Positions 28,527-37,973 of a stretch of 52,042 bases of DNA are shown one piece after another (position 1 is the stretch's first letter; every line of letters starts with the position of its first letter). The position numbers were made by a program, and so were the translations under genes. The notes beneath the pieces are model-generated. The model did no database searches. It was not told where the DNA came from and worked only from the letters and a program-made list of their open reading frames with translations. The DNA is from Gammaproteobacteria bacterium (lineage in GTDB: Bacteria > Pseudomonadota > Gammaproteobacteria > DRLM01): assembly GCA_023266095.1 (NCBI GenBank), contig JAHFRV010000013.1:1-52042 (forward strand), in the 5' to 3' direction.

Positions 28527-29498
28527 ATGCGTTTACTTAAGTTGGTTGCTGCTATGAGTGTCGTGGCTGCGACATCGGCCGCGTTCTCTGTGTCGGCGGC
28601 GGAAGTCGATGCGGCGCTGCCGGATTACAAAAAGGCCAGTGGTGTGTCGGGTAACCTGTCCAGCGTGGGTTCCGATACGCTTGCCAATCTGATGACCCTC
28701 TGGGCCGAGGAGTTCAAGCGCGAATACCCCAACGTCAACATCCAGATTCAAGCGGCGGGTTCTTCCACCGCGCCGCCGGCCTTGACCGAAGGTACGTCCA
28801 ACCTGGGGCCGATGAGCCGGGCCATGAAGAGCAACGAGATCGAGGCCTTCGAGAAGAAATACGGTTACAAGCCGACTGCGGTGCGCGTCGCTATCGATGC
28901 CCTGGCGGTCTTCGTCAACAAGGACAATCCGATTAAAGGCATGACCCTGCCGCAGGTGGACGCGGTGTTTTCCAGTACGCGCAAGTGCGGCCACCCCGAA
29001 GACATTAACCGTTGGGGTCAGCTCGGCCTGACCGGCGCCTGGCAGACACGGGACATGCAGTTATTCGGCCGCAACTCGGTGTCCGGTACCTACGGCTATT
29101 TTAAAGAACATGCCCTGTGTAAAGGCGACTTCAAGTCCGGCGTAAACGAACAACCGGGTTCCGCCTCGGTGGTACAGTCGGTGACGGCGTCGGTCAATGG
29201 CATTGGTTACTCCGGCATCGGTTACAACACGTCCGGCGTCAAGGCCGTGCCTTTGGCCAATAAACAAGGCGAAAAATTCGTGGAGGCGACCGACGAAAAC
29301 GTCCTGGCCGGTCATTACCCCTTGGCGCGTTTCCTTTACGTCTATATCAACCAGCAACCCAACAAGCCCTTGCCGCCGCTGGAGCTGGAATTCGTCAAGC
29401 TGGTATTGTCCAAGGCTGGTCAGCAGGTCGTGGCCAAGGACGGCTATATTCCCTTGCCGGCGAAAGTGGTCATGGACGAGTTGGCCAAGCTCAAATAA
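28527..29498 (+). CDS. pstS: Phosphate-binding periplasmic protein PstS
   Basis: 323 residues with a signal peptide ([18 protein letters not shown], cleaved before AEVD). Phosphate-pocket motifs of the PstS family are visible: [17 protein letters not shown] near residue 45, [11 protein letters not shown] near 75, [11 protein letters not shown] near 95 and the [15 protein letters not shown] loop near 190. AGGAGT six bases before the ATG fixes the start over an upstream ATG. It captures phosphate for PstCAB. A terminator follows, so high-level pstS mRNA can be made separately from pstCAB. Confidence 0.95.
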   Translation: MRLLKLVAAMSVVAATSAAFSVSAAEVDAALPDYKKASGVSGNLSSVGSDTLANLMTLWAEEFKREYPNVNIQIQAAGSSTAPPALTEGTSNLGPMSRAMKSNEIEAFEKKYGYKPTAVRVAIDALAVFVNKDNPIKGMTLPQVDAVFSSTRKCGHPEDINRWGQLGLTGAWQTRDMQLFGRNSVSGTYGYFKEHALCKGDFKSGVNEQPGSASVVQSVTASVNGIGYSGIGYNTSGVKAVPLANKQGEKFVEATDENVLAGHYPLARFLYVYINQQPNKPLPPLELEFVKLVLSKAGQQVVAKDGYIPLPAKVVMDELAKLK

Positions 29499-29525
29499 CT
29501 TACGGCCATTCTGAAATGGTATGAG

Positions 29526-29555
29526 AACGTCCCGCTCCGGCGGGACGTTTTTTTT
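29526..29555 (+). terminator. Rho-independent terminator of pstS
   Basis: A 9-bp stem AACGTCCCG / CGGGACGTT with a 6-nt loop ends in a run of T, 28 bases after the pstS stop. Confidence 0.85.
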
Positions 29556-29708
29556 GTGTTCAAATCGACCCGCTGTGTTCTTGGTGGTTTGCATCCGTGG
29601 TTTTCAGGATCATCGGCTACGAGTATCGCCCGTTGGCGAGCGGATCCTATCATGTCATCTCGTGCGTGAAGCAGGTTTGCGGGATGATCGACGCGGTGAC
29701 CTACAGAC

Positions 29709-29729
29709 AAAAAAAGCCCTGCGGAGGGC
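29709..29729 (-). terminator. Rho-independent terminator of the PilZ gene
   Basis: Read on the minus strand, GCCCT-CCGC-AGGGC is followed by seven T. It lies about 45 bases beyond the PilZ stop codon. Confidence 0.75.
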
Positions 29730-29773
29730 AGGACGTAGCAAGGATGAGAGGGGACGCTACTAAAAACTAAAAA

Positions 29774-30112
29774 TCAGGCGGCGGCATCTATGAATATCCG
29801 CATGGCGGATCGTAAATCTTCCAGAGCGAAATCCTTGAATAACAGCCCATGGCGGTTGCCAGTGAGCCGATTGTCACTATGGTGCACGACCAAGGCCTCC
29901 GTTTGATAAAGCCGTTGCTTGCCGTGGATGCCAATGGCGAAAGTGATATCTACGAGCGCCTGCGGCGGCAGGGTGATGCAGCCGGTGTCGATCAACGCGC
30001 CGTCGACACTGAGGTTCAACACCTTGCCGCGCAGCAGTCCCAGCGGGCGGTGCAGTATGATGGCTTGTACCTGTACCGGCTTGCGTTGATGCCAGCGATG
30101 TTCCAGACCCAT
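29774..30112 (-). CDS. PilZ-domain protein, predicted c-di-GMP receptor
   Basis: 112 residues consisting of a single PilZ domain. The two c-di-GMP-binding elements are present: RWHQR near residue 6 (RxxxR) and NLSVDG near residue 33 ((D/N)xSxxG). AGGAGG five bases before the ATG is a strong SD. The gene stands alone on the minus strand inside the pst locus and has its own terminator. The window also encodes one intact and one degenerate GGDEF protein, so a c-di-GMP link is plausible. Its output partner is unknown. Confidence 0.85.
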   Translation of the reverse strand: MGLEHRWHQRKPVQVQAIILHRPLGLLRGKVLNLSVDGALIDTGCITLPPQALVDITFAIGIHGKQRLYQTEALVVHHSDNRLTGNRHGLLFKDFALEDLRSAMRIFIDAAA

Positions 30113-30123
30113 GGTGCCCTCCT

Positions 30124-30278
30124 CGCGCTATTTAATCTTGTCCCCATCCCGGGGGCGTACGTTTTATCTCTGATCCGGCTTGCCGGTGTTCAGCAGAATA
30201 AGGGGCTAGGGTGACGGTAGCGGGACCGTTTTATTATTTATTTATGACAGCAAGTGTAGGGGTAACATCCGCCGCGCC
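30124..30278. repeat. Diverged direct repeat, copy 1
   Basis: Collinear with 31474-31632 at an offset of about 1350 bp. Shared features in order are CGCGC, GTCCC-ATCC, a CCGGC/GCCGG hairpin, TCAGCA-AT, GTGACG and a 22-nt block (30228-30249 against 31584-31605) with one mismatch. This copy begins just upstream of the PilZ gene and brackets the immunity/effector cassette on its left. Confidence 0.65.
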
Positions 30279-30468
30279 AAGGATAGCGAAGCGAAGGGTT
30301 TCGCGTATCGTTTCCTGAGGGTTGCGACACATCGACGGCCGTTTCGACTTTAAGCAGCCTCATGCTACAGTTTTTGAACTTGTGGCTTTAAACCGCCCGC
30401 TCTGAATATTATATTGGCGTCTACTTTGACCTATACATGAAATGCGGTTCATTTTCAGAGGAAGAAAG
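30279..30468. other. Upstream region of the immunity/effector pair
   Basis: This sequence grows AT-richer towards the immunity gene and holds no open frame. It should contain the cassette promoter, but I cannot point to a convincing -35/-10 pair and see no Pho box. Confidence 0.4.
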
Positions 30469-30900
30469 ATGAACAGACTCATCGTTATGATAAACAAGTT
30501 CTTATGCGATTCAATTCCCTGGTGCTTGACCATGGTGTTGTGGGTTGCGCCAGCGTCTTTAGCCCGTGCCGACGAGCGTGCAATTCCATCTGACTTTGAA
30601 ATACAGGCGAGAGATGGGATTACATTTGATAGCATCAATTTGACGGCTAAACGTTTTTTCAAGTCCTATATGAGCGGTTCCGCTGATGAGAGAAAAAGTG
30701 CCAGACTGTATCTGCTGGGCGTACTGGATGCGACCGAAGGAAAATCCTGGTGCGACTACCAAACGTTCAAATCCATTACACTAGGGGAGACCGTTTTTTT
30801 AGCTTTCAAGAAACTGAATAGCCAGCAACTCAATGAACGTGCATCCCATGTCATCGCGGATATTCTAAGTCAGAGTTACCCTTGCAGGAGGGCGAAATGA
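30469..30900 (+). CDS. Tai4/Rap1a-like type VI immunity protein (predicted)
   Basis: 143 residues. A signal peptide (hydrophobic [15 protein letters not shown], cleavage near residue 34) predicts a periplasmic location, where a peptidoglycan amidase would act. The mature part is small and helical. [20 protein letters not shown] and a final Cys near the C-terminus match the layout of the Rap1a/Tai4 immunity family. GAGGAAG precedes the ATG at 30469. The stop overlaps the start of the Tae4-like effector gene by four bases, which secures co-production. The assignment rests on pattern and on the neighbour. The gene is lower in G+C than the pst genes around it. Confidence 0.72.
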   Translation: MNRLIVMINKFLCDSIPWCLTMVLWVAPASLARADERAIPSDFEIQARDGITFDSINLTAKRFFKSYMSGSADERKSARLYLLGVLDATEGKSWCDYQTFKSITLGETVFLAFKKLNSQQLNERASHVIADILSQSYPCRRAK

Positions 30901-31385
30901 AAGTGAATTATGCTCTTTTAAAGAGCAAACACTACTCATCCAATGAGTCGAGCGCGAGCTTTAAATCTCAAGAAGATGTATACAGCGAGTTTGGATATAA
31001 CTTTGACGATTTGATGATGCAAAATCCAGCATATGAAAACACATGCGCGGTTCGCATGAGTCTCGCTTTGATCAAAGCGGGCGTCCGTTTTACCGGCCGG
31101 CTGAAAATTAAAGATGGTCCGCATAAAGGCAAGATGATCGAGCCGGGCGCGAAACTATTGGCTGATCAATTGGCCCGCCCCACCCTGTTTGGGAGGCCGG
31201 CGATCTTTTCATCCAGGGACGCCATAACTCGACTACGCGGAAAGAGGGGGGTGGTTTTGTTCAGGAAAATGTCAGGTTACGGTGGCGGGCATATAGACTT
31301 GATAGAAATAGCCACGACGGTCCAGGTTTGTCATTCCGCATGCCCCGACGCGTCCAAAGAGATTTGGTTCTGGTCCTTGTCGTGA
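30897..31385 (+). CDS. tae4: Tae4-like type VI secretion amidase effector (predicted)
   Basis: 162 residues without signal peptide, as expected of a type VI cargo. The catalytic dyad is Cys50 in [12 protein letters not shown] and His132 in GGHIDL, with Asp134 beside it. Cys145 and Cys149 are spaced like the disulfide seen in Tae4 enzymes. The family cleaves the D-Glu-mDAP bond of peptidoglycan stem peptides in rival cells. AGGAGG five bases before the ATG and the ATGA overlap with the immunity gene support this start. No type VI machinery, VgrG, Hcp or PAAR gene lies in the window, so this is an orphan effector cassette. A NlpC/P60 housekeeping role is less likely because of the paired immunity gene. 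Confidence 0.78.
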   Translation: MKVNYALLKSKHYSSNESSASFKSQEDVYSEFGYNFDDLMMQNPAYENTCAVRMSLALIKAGVRFTGRLKIKDGPHKGKMIEPGAKLLADQLARPTLFGRPAIFSSRDAITRLRGKRGVVLFRKMSGYGGGHIDLIEIATTVQVCHSACPDASKEIWFWSLS

Positions 31386-31435
31386 AAGCGAGTGTATCAA
31401 TGGATTCCCCCCGCGTTGCAAGACCCAGCAAGGGG

Positions 31436-31466
31436 AGCCCGGATGGAGTGAAACGGAATCCGGGCT
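31436..31466. repeat. REP-like palindrome
   Basis: A perfect 9-bp stem, AGCCCGGAT (31436-31444) with ATCCGGGCT (31458-31466), encloses a 13-nt loop. The form resembles dispersed REP-like palindromes of proteobacterial genomes. A second small inverted repeat (AACATC/GATGTT, 31467-31484) adjoins it. Together they may end the effector transcript, but no T-tract follows. Confidence 0.5.
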
Positions 31467-31473
31467 AACATCA

Positions 31474-31632
31474 CGCGCGATGTTAAACCTCGTCCCATCC
31501 GGGAGCGTTCTTCGTATTCCTAACCGGCGCAGGCGTGCCGGTGATCAGCAATATTAGAGGCCCACCGTGACGATGAGGGGGCAGTTTTATTATTTATTGA
31601 TGACAATTGGGGGCGGGAGACTGGCGCCGCCG
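31474..31632. repeat. Diverged direct repeat, copy 2
   Basis: Partner of 30124-30278. The hairpin is kept in both copies with different loops: CCGGC-TT-GCCGG in copy 1 and CCGGC-(8 nt)-GCCGG here. That suggests the structure is maintained and not merely the sequence. This copy runs up to the pstC Pho box. Confidence 0.65.
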
Positions 31633-31639
31633 AGTTCGA

Positions 31640-31657
31640 TTGTCACATTTCTGTCAT
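31640..31657 (+). promoter_or_regulatory. Pho box upstream of pstC
   Basis: TTGTCACATTTCTGTCAT matches 13 of 18 positions of the PhoB site, including the whole second half-site. It lies 24 bases before the pstC ATG. A -10 at the usual distance (TATGGT, about 31668-31673) would give a very short leader. It gives pstCAB-phoU its own PhoB control despite the interruption after pstS. Confidence 0.7.
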
Positions 31658-31681
31658 ATTTCTTAGGTATGGTGGGCGGCC

Positions 31682-33958
31682 ATGATTTCCGAGCCCTCCC
31701 ACCCGACGGTTTCTCCGTCAGCCGCAACCCATAATCTGCGGCGTTGGCGCTGGCGCATGGCCAAGGATGTGATGGCCCGTTACGGCGTGGCCGCGGGTGG
31801 TGTCGGGGTGATCGTCGCTATTCTGCTCATCTTTTTCTATCTCTTTTATGTCGTAATCCCCTTGTTCAAACCGGCGGAAACCACCGCGGTGGGCAGTTAT
31901 GGCGTGCCGGTGCCTGCCGCGGGCCCCACGGCCTATCTGGCGTTGGAAGAGCAGACTGAGATCGGCGTGCGTTTCACCACCGCCGGACAGGCGATTTTTT
32001 TCCGTACCTCCGACGGCGTCGTTCTAAAAGAAGAGGGACTGCGACTGGCCCCCGACGTGACGGTGACCAGCAGCGCAGCCGGCATCGCTCCGCGCGGGGT
32101 AGTGGCTTATGGTCTCTCCAATGGCCGCGCGGTGCTGATAAGGCATGTCTACCAGGTCACTTTTCCCGAGAATAAACGCACCATCACCCCCGCCGTGGAA
32201 TATCCCCTGGGAGAAGTGCCGTTGGTGATCGATGCCGCCGGCCGGGCCTTGACCCGTCTCGCGGTGCAAAGCGATGAAGACCAGGCAACGCTGTTGGCAT
32301 TGACCGCCGACGGCGAGCTGGTGCTCAGCCACGTAGAGCGCGAAGAATCCTTTCTCAGCGAGGGCGAAGGCTGGAAAACCATTACGGCGATTCTGCCCCG
32401 TCCTCCGATCAGCGTCGACTATCTGCTGATCGACCCCGATCAGCGTCATGTCTATTTCGCCAACAAGGACGGCGAGTTGTATTTCTTCGACATCGGCGAC
32501 AAAGTCTCGCCGCGGTTGATCCAGCGTTTGCGGGTGGTGCCGCAGGGCAAGCAGATCACCGCGCTGCGCTTTCTTGCCGGCGGCACCTCGCTGCTGGTGG
32601 GTGAAAGCGGTGGGGTCATTTCACAATGGTTCCCGGTGCGCGACGCCCGCAATGACATGGTGTTGACCCGCATCCGCGACTTCACCGATCAGCACGGCGC
32701 GGTGAACGCCATTGCCGCGGAATATGCCCGCAAGGGTTTTCTCGCCGCCGATGCCGGCGGCAAAGTGGCGATTTATCACGCTACTGCCCACCGCACCTTG
32801 GCGGTGGCCGAGATCAGCGCCGCGCCCTTGCTCAATCTGGCGGTGGCGCCGCGGGGCGATGCCTTATTGGCGGAGTCGAATGACGGTCAGGCGCACTTCT
32901 GGCGCGTCGAAAACAAACACCCGGAAATTTCCTGGTCGGCGTTGTGGGGCAAGGTCTGGTACGAGGGGTATGCCGAGCCCACTTATACCTGGCAATCATC
33001 GTCGGCGAGTAACGAGTTCGAACCCAAGTTCAGTTTGACCCCGATTTCCTTCGGCACGTTGAAAGCGGCCTTTTACGCCATGATATTGGCCGCGCCGCTG
33101 GCCATTCTCGGTGCCATCTACACCGCGCACTTCATGGCGCCGCGCATGCGCCGGGTGGTGAAACCCAGCGTGGAAGTGATGGAGGCCTTGCCCACCGTGA
33201 TTCTGGGTTTTCTCGCCGGGCTGTGGCTGGCGCCTTTCGTGGAGGACAGTCTGCCGGGCATCGTCACCATGTTGCTGGTAGTGCCCATGGGTATCGTGGT
33301 GACGGCCTATGTATGGACGCTCTTGCCGGAACGGGTGCGGTTATTGGTGCCCGATGGCTGGGAAGCCGCCTTGCTGATACCGGTGGTCTTGGTGCTGGGC
33401 TGGGGCTCGTTGGCCATCAGCCCGGTTTTTGAAACCGCATTTTTCGGCGGCGACATCCGCCAATGGCTGACCAACGAAATGGGGCTGGCCTTCGATCAGC
33501 GCAACTCTCTGGTGGTGGGCTTGGCCATGGGCTTCGCGGTGATCCCCAATATTTTCTCCATCGCCGAAGACGCCATTTTCGGCGTGCCCAAGCATCTCAC
33601 CCAAGGCTCGCTGGCCCTGGGCGCCACGCCGTGGCAGACCATGTGGCGGGTGGTGTTGCTCACCGCCAGCCCCGGCATCTTCTCGGCTTTGATGATCGGC
33701 TTCGGCCGTGCGGTGGGCGAGACCATGATCGTGTTGATGGCCACCGGCAACACGCCGGTGATGGATTGGAGCATTTTTCAGGGCATGCGCACCCTGTCGG
33801 CCAATATCGCGGTGGAGATGCCCGAGTCCGAAGTCAACAGCACCCATTACCGCGTGTTGTTCCTCGCGGCGTTGGTGTTGTTCATATTCACCTTCTTCTT
33901 TAATACCATGGCGGAAGTCGTGCGCCAGCGCCTGCGGCGCAAGTACAGTTCACTTTAG
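31682..33958 (+). CDS. pstC: Phosphate ABC transporter permease PstC, long form
   Basis: 758 residues against about 320 in E. coli. One N-terminal membrane helix (about 37-60) is followed by a periplasmic domain of some 380 residues rich in short beta strands, propeller-like, and then the permease proper from about 455. The permease carries LEVMEALPTVILGFLAG-type pore motifs and the EAA loop [20 protein letters not shown] near 645. Long PstC proteins are known in Pseudomonas and related bacteria. The ATG at 31682 has only a weak SD; an internal ATG at 31757 is possible. pstA follows after 15 bases. Confidence 0.92.
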   Translation: MISEPSHPTVSPSAATHNLRRWRWRMAKDVMARYGVAAGGVGVIVAILLIFFYLFYVVIPLFKPAETTAVGSYGVPVPAAGPTAYLALEEQTEIGVRFTTAGQAIFFRTSDGVVLKEEGLRLAPDVTVTSSAAGIAPRGVVAYGLSNGRAVLIRHVYQVTFPENKRTITPAVEYPLGEVPLVIDAAGRALTRLAVQSDEDQATLLALTADGELVLSHVEREESFLSEGEGWKTITAILPRPPISVDYLLIDPDQRHVYFANKDGELYFFDIGDKVSPRLIQRLRVVPQGKQITALRFLAGGTSLLVGESGGVISQWFPVRDARNDMVLTRIRDFTDQHGAVNAIAAEYARKGFLAADAGGKVAIYHATAHRTLAVAEISAAPLLNLAVAPRGDALLAESNDGQAHFWRVENKHPEISWSALWGKVWYEGYAEPTYTWQSSSASNEFEPKFSLTPISFGTLKAAFYAMILAAPLAILGAIYTAHFMAPRMRRVVKPSVEVMEALPTVILGFLAGLWLAPFVEDSLPGIVTMLLVVPMGIVVTAYVWTLLPERVRLLVPDGWEAALLIPVVLVLGWGSLAISPVFETAFFGGDIRQWLTNEMGLAFDQRNSLVVGLAMGFAVIPNIFSIAEDAIFGVPKHLTQGSLALGATPWQTMWRVVLLTASPGIFSALMIGFGRAVGETMIVLMATGNTPVMDWSIFQGMRTLSANIAVEMPESEVNSTHYRVLFLAALVLFIFTFFFNTMAEVVRQRLRRKYSSL

Positions 33959-33973
33959 GACGGGACACGGATC

Positions 33974-35647
33974 ATGAAGTGGGCAAAACGCGGCAAATTC
34001 AACACCTGGGTCGGCACCGGCACGCCGTGGGTGTGGTTGAGCGCGGGGGCGGTGAGCATCAGCCTAGTGATGGTGTTCGGCCTGCTGGCACTGATCGCCG
34101 TCAAAGGACTCAGTTATTTTTGGCCGCACGATATTCTGGAAATCGACTACCGTGAAAACGGCGCGGTGGTGCGTCTGGTCGGTGAAATCCACGGCAGCGA
34201 AGAGCTGAGTGCGGAACGTTTGCGTTCGGCGGGAGCGGACCTGCCCGCCCATGAGCATATGGTGACGCGCTACATCCTCAAGACCGGCAACCGTGATGTC
34301 AGCGGCGCGGATTTTCGTACCATCATCAAACCCCAGATAGTAAAACGGCAGCAGCCCGAGGGTTTGCTTGCCATTGAACGGCGCGAGTGGGGTAATCTCT
34401 ACGGCTATCTGCACGCGGTGAAGGAAAAAGGCGTGGTAGTCGCCGAGGGCGCTGCGGCTTGGGACGAGTTTCAGCGCCGCCTGGCTCATGTGCAAGCGCG
34501 CGTGGATGAGATCCGCCGCATTGAAAAGGGTGAGATCGGCGCAATCAACTATCAATTGGAACGCTTGCGCATTCACGAGCGCGGCTTGGATATCAAGGGC
34601 CGGCTCGACGCCGCGGCCCACGCCGATCTGGACGCGGAGCGGGCCTTATTGCAACAGCGTTATGAAGGACTGCAACAGCAATTGGCCGGCCTCTACACGC
34701 AATTGCGGGGCGATAGTTACACCCTGGAAGTCGCGAGCGGCGAGCGCCGCGATTTCCCGCTCGACAAAGTGGTGCGGGCCTATCGCCCCAACGCCATGTC
34801 GGTGTTCGACAAGACGCGGCACTATTTCACCAAATTGTGGGAGTTCGTCAGCGACGAGCCGCGCGAGGCCAATACCGAAGGCGGTATCTTCCCCGCGATC
34901 TTCGGTACGGTGATGTTGGTGATCATCATGTCGGTGTTCGTCACGCCGTTCGGCGTGGTGGCGGCGGTGTATCTGCGTGAATACGCGCGGCAAGGACCGT
35001 TCACCCGCCTGGTCCGCATCGCGGTTAACAACCTCGCCGGCGTGCCGGCCATCGTTTACGGCGTATTCGGCTTGGGGTTTTTCGTGTATTTCCTCGGCGG
35101 CAATATCGATCAACTTTTTTACCCCGAGGCCTTGCCCGCGCCGACCTTCGGCACGCCGGGTATTTTGTGGTCGTCGCTGACGTTGGCGATACTCACTTTG
35201 CCGGTGGTGATCGTCGCCACTGAAGAAGGCTTGACGCGGGTGCCGCGCGCGGTGCGCGAGGGCTCGCTGGCCCTGGGCGCGACCAAGGCCGAGACTTTGT
35301 GGCGGGTGGTGCTGCCGATGGCCAGCCCGGCGCTGATGACTGGTTTGATCCTCGCGGTGGCGCGTGCCGCCGGCGAGGTCGCGCCCTTGATGCTGGTCGG
35401 CGTGGTGAAACTCGCGCCTTCGCTGCCGTTGGACGGCGATGCGCCGTACCTGCATCTCGACCGCAAATTCATGCATCTCGGCTTTCATATTTTCGATGTG
35501 GGCTTCCAAAGCCCCAACGTGGAGGCGGCGCGTCCCCTGGTGTACGCCACGGCCTTTTTGCTGGTAGTGGTGATAGTGGTCTTGAACTTGGCGGCGGTGG
35601 CGATCCGCAACCGTTTGCGGGAAAAATACCGCGCTCTTGAGAGTTAA
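33974..35647 (+). CDS. pstA: Phosphate ABC transporter permease PstA, long form
   Basis: 557 residues against about 300 in E. coli. After the first helix (about 25-47) there is a periplasmic insertion of about 250 residues. Its middle part (about 160-245) is rich in Glu, Arg, Leu and Gln and is a probable coiled coil. The permease from about residue 300 shows [38 protein letters not shown] and the EAA loop [20 protein letters not shown]. The insertion probably pairs with the extra domain of PstC. The stop overlaps the region just before pstB. Confidence 0.93.
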   Translation: MKWAKRGKFNTWVGTGTPWVWLSAGAVSISLVMVFGLLALIAVKGLSYFWPHDILEIDYRENGAVVRLVGEIHGSEELSAERLRSAGADLPAHEHMVTRYILKTGNRDVSGADFRTIIKPQIVKRQQPEGLLAIERREWGNLYGYLHAVKEKGVVVAEGAAAWDEFQRRLAHVQARVDEIRRIEKGEIGAINYQLERLRIHERGLDIKGRLDAAAHADLDAERALLQQRYEGLQQQLAGLYTQLRGDSYTLEVASGERRDFPLDKVVRAYRPNAMSVFDKTRHYFTKLWEFVSDEPREANTEGGIFPAIFGTVMLVIIMSVFVTPFGVVAAVYLREYARQGPFTRLVRIAVNNLAGVPAIVYGVFGLGFFVYFLGGNIDQLFYPEALPAPTFGTPGILWSSLTLAILTLPVVIVATEEGLTRVPRAVREGSLALGATKAETLWRVVLPMASPALMTGLILAVARAAGEVAPLMLVGVVKLAPSLPLDGDAPYLHLDRKFMHLGFHIFDVGFQSPNVEAARPLVYATAFLLVVVIVVLNLAAVAIRNRLREKYRALES

Positions 35648-35672
35648 ACGACAACAGCGTACGGTGAATGAC

Positions 35673-36509
35673 ATGAACGACAATGCCCCGCGTACCCATG
35701 CGGTTGACATGAGCGCCCTCGGTCGGGGGCGCGGCCGCTTGCGGATGGCCGATGAACAATTGGCGCTGGAAGTAAAGGAGTTGAACCTTTATTACGGCGA
35801 CAAAAAGGCGCTCGACGGCGTGAATATGGTCATCCCCCGCCACCGGGTCACCGCCTTCATCGGTCCCAGCGGTTGCGGCAAATCCACACTGTTGCGCTGC
35901 TTTAATCGCATGAACGATCTGGTGGAGAACTGCCGGGTCGAAGGCGAGATCATGTTGGACGGCAACAACATCTACGCCAAGGGCGGCAACGTGGTGGAAT
36001 TGCGGAGGCGAGTGGGCATGGTGTTTCAAAAGCCCAATCCCTTTCCCAAGTCGATTTATGAAAATGTCGCTTACGGCCTGCGCCTGCAAGGGATGAGCGA
36101 TCGCCGGCGCATGGATGAGGCGGTGGAACGATCCCTGCGCGCCGCGGCCTTATGGGATGAAGTGAAAGACCGCTTGCACGACAGCGCCCTCGGCCTGTCG
36201 GGCGGTCAGCAGCAACGCTTGGTGATCGCCCGCGCCACCGCCGTGGAACCCGATGTGTTGCTGCTGGACGAGCCGGCCTCGGCGCTCGATCCGATTTCGA
36301 CATTGAAGCTCGAAGAATTAATTTATAAGCTCAAGGATCGCTACACTATCGTAATCGTCACCCACAATATGCAGCAGGCGGCGCGGGTGTCCGACTACAC
36401 CGCCTTCATGTATCTCGGCCAATTGGTTGAATACGCGGATACCGACACTTTATTCACCAATCCGCAGAAAAAACAAACGGAAGATTACATCACAGGACGT
36501 TATGGTTGA
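35673..36509 (+). CDS. pstB: Phosphate ABC transporter ATPase PstB
   Basis: 278 residues. Walker [10 protein letters not shown], the PstB-typical RCFNRMNDL just after it, [19 protein letters not shown], the signature LSGGQQQR and Walker [16 protein letters not shown] are all present, with the switch His in VTHNMQQA. The ATG at 35673 is preferred; a TTG 12 codons upstream overlaps pstA. A basic, low-complexity N-terminus of about 25 residues precedes the ATPase. It powers phosphate import and is part of the PhoR signalling complex. Confidence 0.95.
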   Translation: MNDNAPRTHAVDMSALGRGRGRLRMADEQLALEVKELNLYYGDKKALDGVNMVIPRHRVTAFIGPSGCGKSTLLRCFNRMNDLVENCRVEGEIMLDGNNIYAKGGNVVELRRRVGMVFQKPNPFPKSIYENVAYGLRLQGMSDRRRMDEAVERSLRAAALWDEVKDRLHDSALGLSGGQQQRLVIARATAVEPDVLLLDEPASALDPISTLKLEELIYKLKDRYTIVIVTHNMQQAARVSDYTAFMYLGQLVEYADTDTLFTNPQKKQTEDYITGRYG

Positions 36510-36567
36510 TGTAACAATAAGCGCCGCGCCGGTTGCTGACCTCGCGCGGCCACGATGAGGAACGACA

Positions 36568-37302
36568 ATGGATAGAATCAATATTGGTCATCATATTTCG
36601 CAACAGTTCAACGCCGAGCTGGAAGATGTGCGCAATAAGGTGCTGGCCATGGGCGGCCTGGTCGAGCAGCAGCTCAACGATGCGATGAAGGCGATCACCC
36701 ACGGCGACAGCGGCCTCGGTCATATCGTCATCACCAACGACTACAAGGTCAACGCCCTGGAAGTGGCCATCGATGAGGAGTGCACGCAGATTCTGGCGCG
36801 GCGTCAGCCCGCGGCCAGCGATCTGCGGCTGATCGTCGCCATCATCAAGACCATTACCGATCTGGAACGCATCGGCGATGAGGCGGAGAAGGTGGGCCGT
36901 CTCACCGTGCATATGGCGCATCTGGCGGGACTGGAGCACACCAAGTCGGAATACCCGGAAATCAAACACCTTGGCGATCATGTGCGGCAGATGGTGCATG
37001 ACGCCCTCGACGCCTTTGCCCGCACCGATGCCGAGGCGGCGGTGCGGGTGGCCAAGGAGGACATCAACATCGACCGCGAATACGAGGCGCTGATGCGGCA
37101 ATTGATCACCTTCATGATGGAGGATCCCCGTTCCATCCGCCGCGCGCTGGACATGATGTGGGCGGCACGCGCGCTGGAGCGTATCGGCGACCACGCCAGT
37201 AATATCTGTGAATACGTGGTGTATCTGGTGAAGGGTAAAGATGTGCGCCACACCAGTCTGGAACAAATGGAGCGCGAGGCGCGCGGTAATTCCGGTCCGT
37301 AA
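36568..37302 (+). CDS. phoU: Phosphate signalling protein PhoU
   Basis: 244 residues forming two three-helix bundles with the repeated PhoU metal motif, E/DxxxD around [15 protein letters not shown] near residue 63 and [13 protein letters not shown] near 165, plus [14 protein letters not shown] and [16 protein letters not shown]. It links PstB to PhoR and represses the regulon when phosphate is plentiful. GAGGAACGACA precedes the ATG. It is the last gene of the pst operon and is closed by a bidirectional terminator. Confidence 0.96.
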   Translation: MDRINIGHHISQQFNAELEDVRNKVLAMGGLVEQQLNDAMKAITHGDSGLGHIVITNDYKVNALEVAIDEECTQILARRQPAASDLRLIVAIIKTITDLERIGDEAEKVGRLTVHMAHLAGLEHTKSEYPEIKHLGDHVRQMVHDALDAFARTDAEAAVRVAKEDINIDREYEALMRQLITFMMEDPRSIRRALDMMWAARALERIGDHASNICEYVVYLVKGKDVRHTSLEQMEREARGNSGP

Positions 37303-37325
37303 CTACCGCGGCGGGTTCGCGAATA

Positions 37326-37357
37326 AAAAAGGGGAAGGTTCACGCCTTCCCCTTTTT
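37326..37357. terminator. Bidirectional terminator between phoU and sodB
   Basis: A stem of 13 bp including the A/T arms (37326-37338 with 37345-37357) has a 6-nt TTCACG loop. It offers a T-run to both the phoU and sodB transcripts. Confidence 0.88.
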
Positions 37358-37394
37358 GTTTCCACTGACTCGGCGGTTAAAAGCCGCGCTAATA

Positions 37395-37973
37395 TCAGCC
37401 CGCGTAGTTTTTCGCCACGAAATCCCAGTTGACGATTTTCCAAAAGGTCTCGACGTATTTGGCGCGGGCGTTGCGGTAGTCGATGTAATAGGCGTGTTCC
37501 CACACGTCGCACGTCAGCAGCGGTTTTTTGCCGTCGGTGAGCGGGCAGCCGGCGTTACCGGTGCTGACGATCTCCAATTCGCCCTTGGCGTTTTTCACCA
37601 GCCAGGCCCAGCCGGAACCGAAGGTGGTGATGGCGGTCTGGGTGAATTTTTGTTTGAATTCGTCGATGGAGCCGAAGGATTTCTTCAAGGCCTCGGCCAA
37701 GGCGCCGCTGGGCTCACCGCCCTTGGGCGCCAGCGAGTTCCAGTAGAAGGTATGGTTCCAGATTTGCGCGGCGTTGTTGAAGATGCCGCCGGAGGATTTT
37801 TTGATGATGTCTTCCAGGCTCATGTTCTCGAATTCGGTGCCGGGAATGAGTTTGTTGAGATTGTCGACGTAGGTCTTGTGGTGTTTGCCGTAGTGATACT
37901 CGAGCGTCTCTTTGGAGATATGGGGTTCGAGGGCGGTCATGGCGTAGGGCAGTTCGGGCAGTTTGTGTTCCAT
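37395..37973 (-). CDS. sodB: Superoxide dismutase, Fe type
   Basis: 192 residues. Metal ligands are His27 (in [14 protein letters not shown]), His74 (IWNHTFYW), Asp156 and His160 (DVWEHAYY). Gln70 just before the second ligand is the outer-sphere residue of Fe-SODs; Mn enzymes carry it elsewhere. It is a cytoplasmic enzyme that removes superoxide. GGAG seven bases before the ATG supports the start. It is convergent with phoU and divergent from grxD. Confidence 0.96.
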   Translation of the reverse strand: MEHKLPELPYAMTALEPHISKETLEYHYGKHHKTYVDNLNKLIPGTEFENMSLEDIIKKSSGGIFNNAAQIWNHTFYWNSLAPKGGEPSGALAEALKKSFGSIDEFKQKFTQTAITTFGSGWAWLVKNAKGELEIVSTGNAGCPLTDGKKPLLTCDVWEHAYYIDYRNARAKYVETFWKIVNWDFVAKNYAG

